This document shows, in pieces, positions 62,729 to 64,000 of a stretch of DNA of 64,000 nt. Both the position numbers and the translations under genes were made by a program. A model generated the notes under the pieces. It did not search any database, was not told the origin of the DNA, and saw only the letters and a program-made list of their open reading frames with translations. This DNA comes from Undibacterium pigrum (GTDB lineage Bacteria; Pseudomonadota; Gammaproteobacteria; Burkholderiales; Burkholderiaceae_D). Numbering within the stretch: position 1 is the first letter of the stretch; every line of letters begins with the position of its first letter. Where the stretch lies: positions 434,001 through 498,000 of the forward strand of contig NZ_QJKB01000001.1 in the NCBI RefSeq assembly GCF_003201815.1, written 5' to 3'.

Positions 62729-63376
62729 ATGATCAAGTTGTGCGGTTTTGCCGTCAGTAACTATTACAATAAAGTGAAATTGGCGTTGCTGGAAAAGGGA
62801 ATTCCTTTTGAAGAACAACTGGTGTGGACAGACAGGTCGCCGACGCTTCTGGCGCATTCTCCCTTGGGAAAGGTGCCGTATATCGAGACTGAACATGGTT
62901 CTTTATGTGAGTCCCAGGCAATTATCGATTATATAGAACATCGTTTTCCTGAACATTCACTGATGCCGGTTGATCCATATGCGGCAGCAAAATTGCGCGA
63001 ATTAATTACTTTCATTGAACTGCACCTCGAGTTGCCAGCCCGTGAATTGTATGCAGAAGCTTTCTTTGGCGGCAAAGTTAGCGACGAAGTCAAAGCCAAA
63101 GTAGAGAAACAGTTAGGGCGCAGTATTCCGGCGTTCGCCAGTCTGGCAAAATTTGATCCCTTTGTTGGCGGTAAAGAATTCACTTTGGCTGATTGTGCCG
63201 CGGTCGTGCATTTTCCTCTCGTGTCTATGGCGACCAAGATTATTTACGGCAGGGACTTTCTCGCGGAATTGCCTACGCGTGAATATGTGAAACACATATC
63301 CGAGCGACCAGCGATGCAAAAGGTCAACGCTGACCGTAAGGCAAATCAGGAACTGATGGCAACTCGCGGGAAATAA
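62729..63376 (+). CDS. glutathione S-transferase family protein
   Basis: This 215-residue cytoplasmic protein is a glutathione S-transferase. The N-terminal thioredoxin-like domain starts MIKLCGFAVSNYYNKVKLALLEKGIPFEEQLV. The glutathione gamma-glutamyl site is in LGKVPYIETEHGSLCESQAIIDYIEHRFP. The all-helical C-terminal domain runs from about 85 to 215, with the N-capping motif GGKEFTLADCAAVVHF. GGTGGAG lies at good distance before the ATG. Which class it belongs to cannot be told by eye. It converges with the phosphatase gene. Confidence 0.92.
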   Translation: MIKLCGFAVSNYYNKVKLALLEKGIPFEEQLVWTDRSPTLLAHSPLGKVPYIETEHGSLCESQAIIDYIEHRFPEHSLMPVDPYAAAKLRELITFIELHLELPARELYAEAFFGGKVSDEVKAKVEKQLGRSIPAFASLAKFDPFVGGKEFTLADCAAVVHFPLVSMATKIIYGRDFLAELPTREYVKHISERPAMQKVNADRKANQELMATRGK

Positions 63377-63400
63377 GCGACACTGCCAGGTCAAAAACTG

Positions 63401-63449
63401 CTGGCGCAACATGCCGTAGATATCGCGAATATCGAGTACATTGCGCCAG
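63401..63449. repeat. inverted repeat between convergent genes
   Basis: CTGGCGCAA (63401-63409) and TTGCGCCAG (63441-63449) are perfect inverted arms 31 bases apart. The centre holds a direct repeat ATATCG (ATATCGCGAATATCG). It may serve as a bidirectional terminator without T-run. Confidence 0.45.
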
Positions 63450-63460
63450 TCTGCTCAGGC

Positions 63461-64000
63461 TTATACCGCTCTGCGCATTTTTTGTACCGTATAAGTTTTT
63501 GCCTGGGTAGGTGGATCAACCAGCTTGACGATGGCGAAGGTGCAATTGTCACCGCGACCACTGGCCCTGTCCCTTGCTTTCCGGATCAAAAATTCTGAAG
63601 CCTGACGCGGGCTGTTGGCCGCCACCGCAGCTGAAAGTTCATGATCTTCAAAATAATGCCAGAGACCATCTGAACATAGCAAAAAGCTGTCGTGCGCCTT
63701 TAGTGGTGCATGTTCACCAAACGTGATGTACGGTGCTGCCGTGCTTGAACCAAGCACATTGACAAGGATATTCGATAGCCTGTGAGTTTTGGCTTCTTCA
63801 GCAGTAATCTTGCCTTCATCGACCAATTTTTCTACATAGGAGTGGTCTTTGGTTTTTTCGGCGTAGTTCGGCCCATCAAAGCGGTACAGGCGCGAGTCGC
63901 CTACGTAGGCCCAGATGGCCTCTTGTTGCGGGGTAATAACTAATGCTACAACCGTGCTGTGTGGTTCTTTCTCAGAGGATACACCAGACAATTTAATGAC
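63461..64000 (-). CDS. PP2C-type protein serine/threonine phosphatase, C-terminal part (start outside window)
   Basis: This is the C-terminal two thirds of a PP2C/Stp-type phosphatase. The open frame reads past the right edge (VIKLSGVSS...), so the start is outside. Visible motifs are ALVITPQQEAIWAYVGDSRLYRF, DHSYVEKLVDEGKITAEEA, the metal-binding Asp in SFLLCSDGLWHYFED, and RASGRGDNCTFAIVKLV with the last metal-binding Asp. These residues indicate an active metal-dependent enzyme. The first acidic motif lies beyond the edge. Such phosphatases often work with a Ser/Thr kinase; any partner would be outside the window. The last residues (KTYTVQKMRRAV) extend slightly beyond the domain. Confidence 0.9.
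   Translation of the reverse strand, partial: VIKLSGVSSEKEPHSTVVALVITPQQEAIWAYVGDSRLYRFDGPNYAEKTKDHSYVEKLVDEGKITAEEAKTHRLSNILVNVLGSSTAAPYITFGEHAPLKAHDSFLLCSDGLWHYFEDHELSAAVAANSPRQASEFLIRKARDRASGRGDNCTFAIVKLVDPPTQAKTYTVQKMRRAV

Noticed and set aside
1-64000. tRNA, rRNA, CRISPR arrays, insertion sequences, prophage genes
   Set aside because: I looked for cloverleaf-like ends, regularly spaced repeats, transposase or integrase motifs and terminal repeats, and found none. A covariance-model search could still reveal a small RNA.

Overview
The window reads as chromosomal DNA of a betaproteobacterium, most likely a Burkholderiales member of the Oxalobacteraceae type such as Undibacterium. This is inferred from gene content (urtABCDE plus urease, class I fumarase, RoxA-type cupin, SlyD-MutS neighbourhood, FimV-like protein, TrmJ/SuhB) and moderate base composition. 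No tRNA, rRNA, CRISPR array, insertion sequence or phage gene was seen. The left edge cuts an FGGY kinase and the right edge cuts a PP2C phosphatase.

Region by region. 1-2800: the end of an FGGY carbohydrate kinase, an alpha/beta hydrolase and an AraC/GyrI-type regulator. 3167-9778: the urea ABC transporter urtABCDE followed by ureD, behind a good sigma-54 promoter, which fits nitrogen control. 9722-16769: a block interposed in the urease locus, holding an NAD-dependent epimerase/LysR pair, a DedA-rhodanese fusion, a PLP-dependent threonine/serine dehydratase with a possible leaderless Val/Ile-rich leader peptide, and an ECF sigma / anti-sigma / secreted-protein operon. 17059-21879: ureABC-E-F-G-J. 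22196-27319: a trans-4-hydroxyproline catabolic operon (deaminase, three-subunit D-hydroxyproline dehydrogenase, 2-oxoglutarate semialdehyde dehydrogenase) without its epimerase. 27547-31091: a small membrane protein and a TetR / acyl-CoA dehydrogenase / CoA-racemase-like group. 31097-38529: a 1307-residue TPR-GAF hybrid histidine kinase divergent from a beta-propeller amidohydrolase. 38780-44449: aromatic aminotransferase, a small exported protein, a MarR-controlled redox operon with two copies of one operator, and murI. 44515-49928: fumarase, a UPF0114 membrane protein, acs and a MoxR ATPase. 50199-54000: tandem small cytochromes c with an FNR-like box, an Ala-rich lipoprotein, RoxA and SlyD. 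53498-60366: mutS, a Fur-family gene with a Fur box, RhlE, SuhB and TrmJ. 60735-64000: a FimV-like protein with no standard start codon, a glutathione S-transferase and the PP2C phosphatase.

The genes combine into a nitrogen-scavenging theme: urea uptake and hydrolysis lie next to hydroxyproline degradation. Much of the rest is housekeeping. The most interesting signals are regulatory: the sigma-54 site before urtA, the putative leaderless attenuator-type peptide at 14125-14262, the duplicated MarR operator, the split urease cluster, the FimV-like gene apparently started on ATT, and several perfect palindromes in promoters. No clearly new multi-gene system was identified. All functional calls rest on reading motifs by eye, without database searches.
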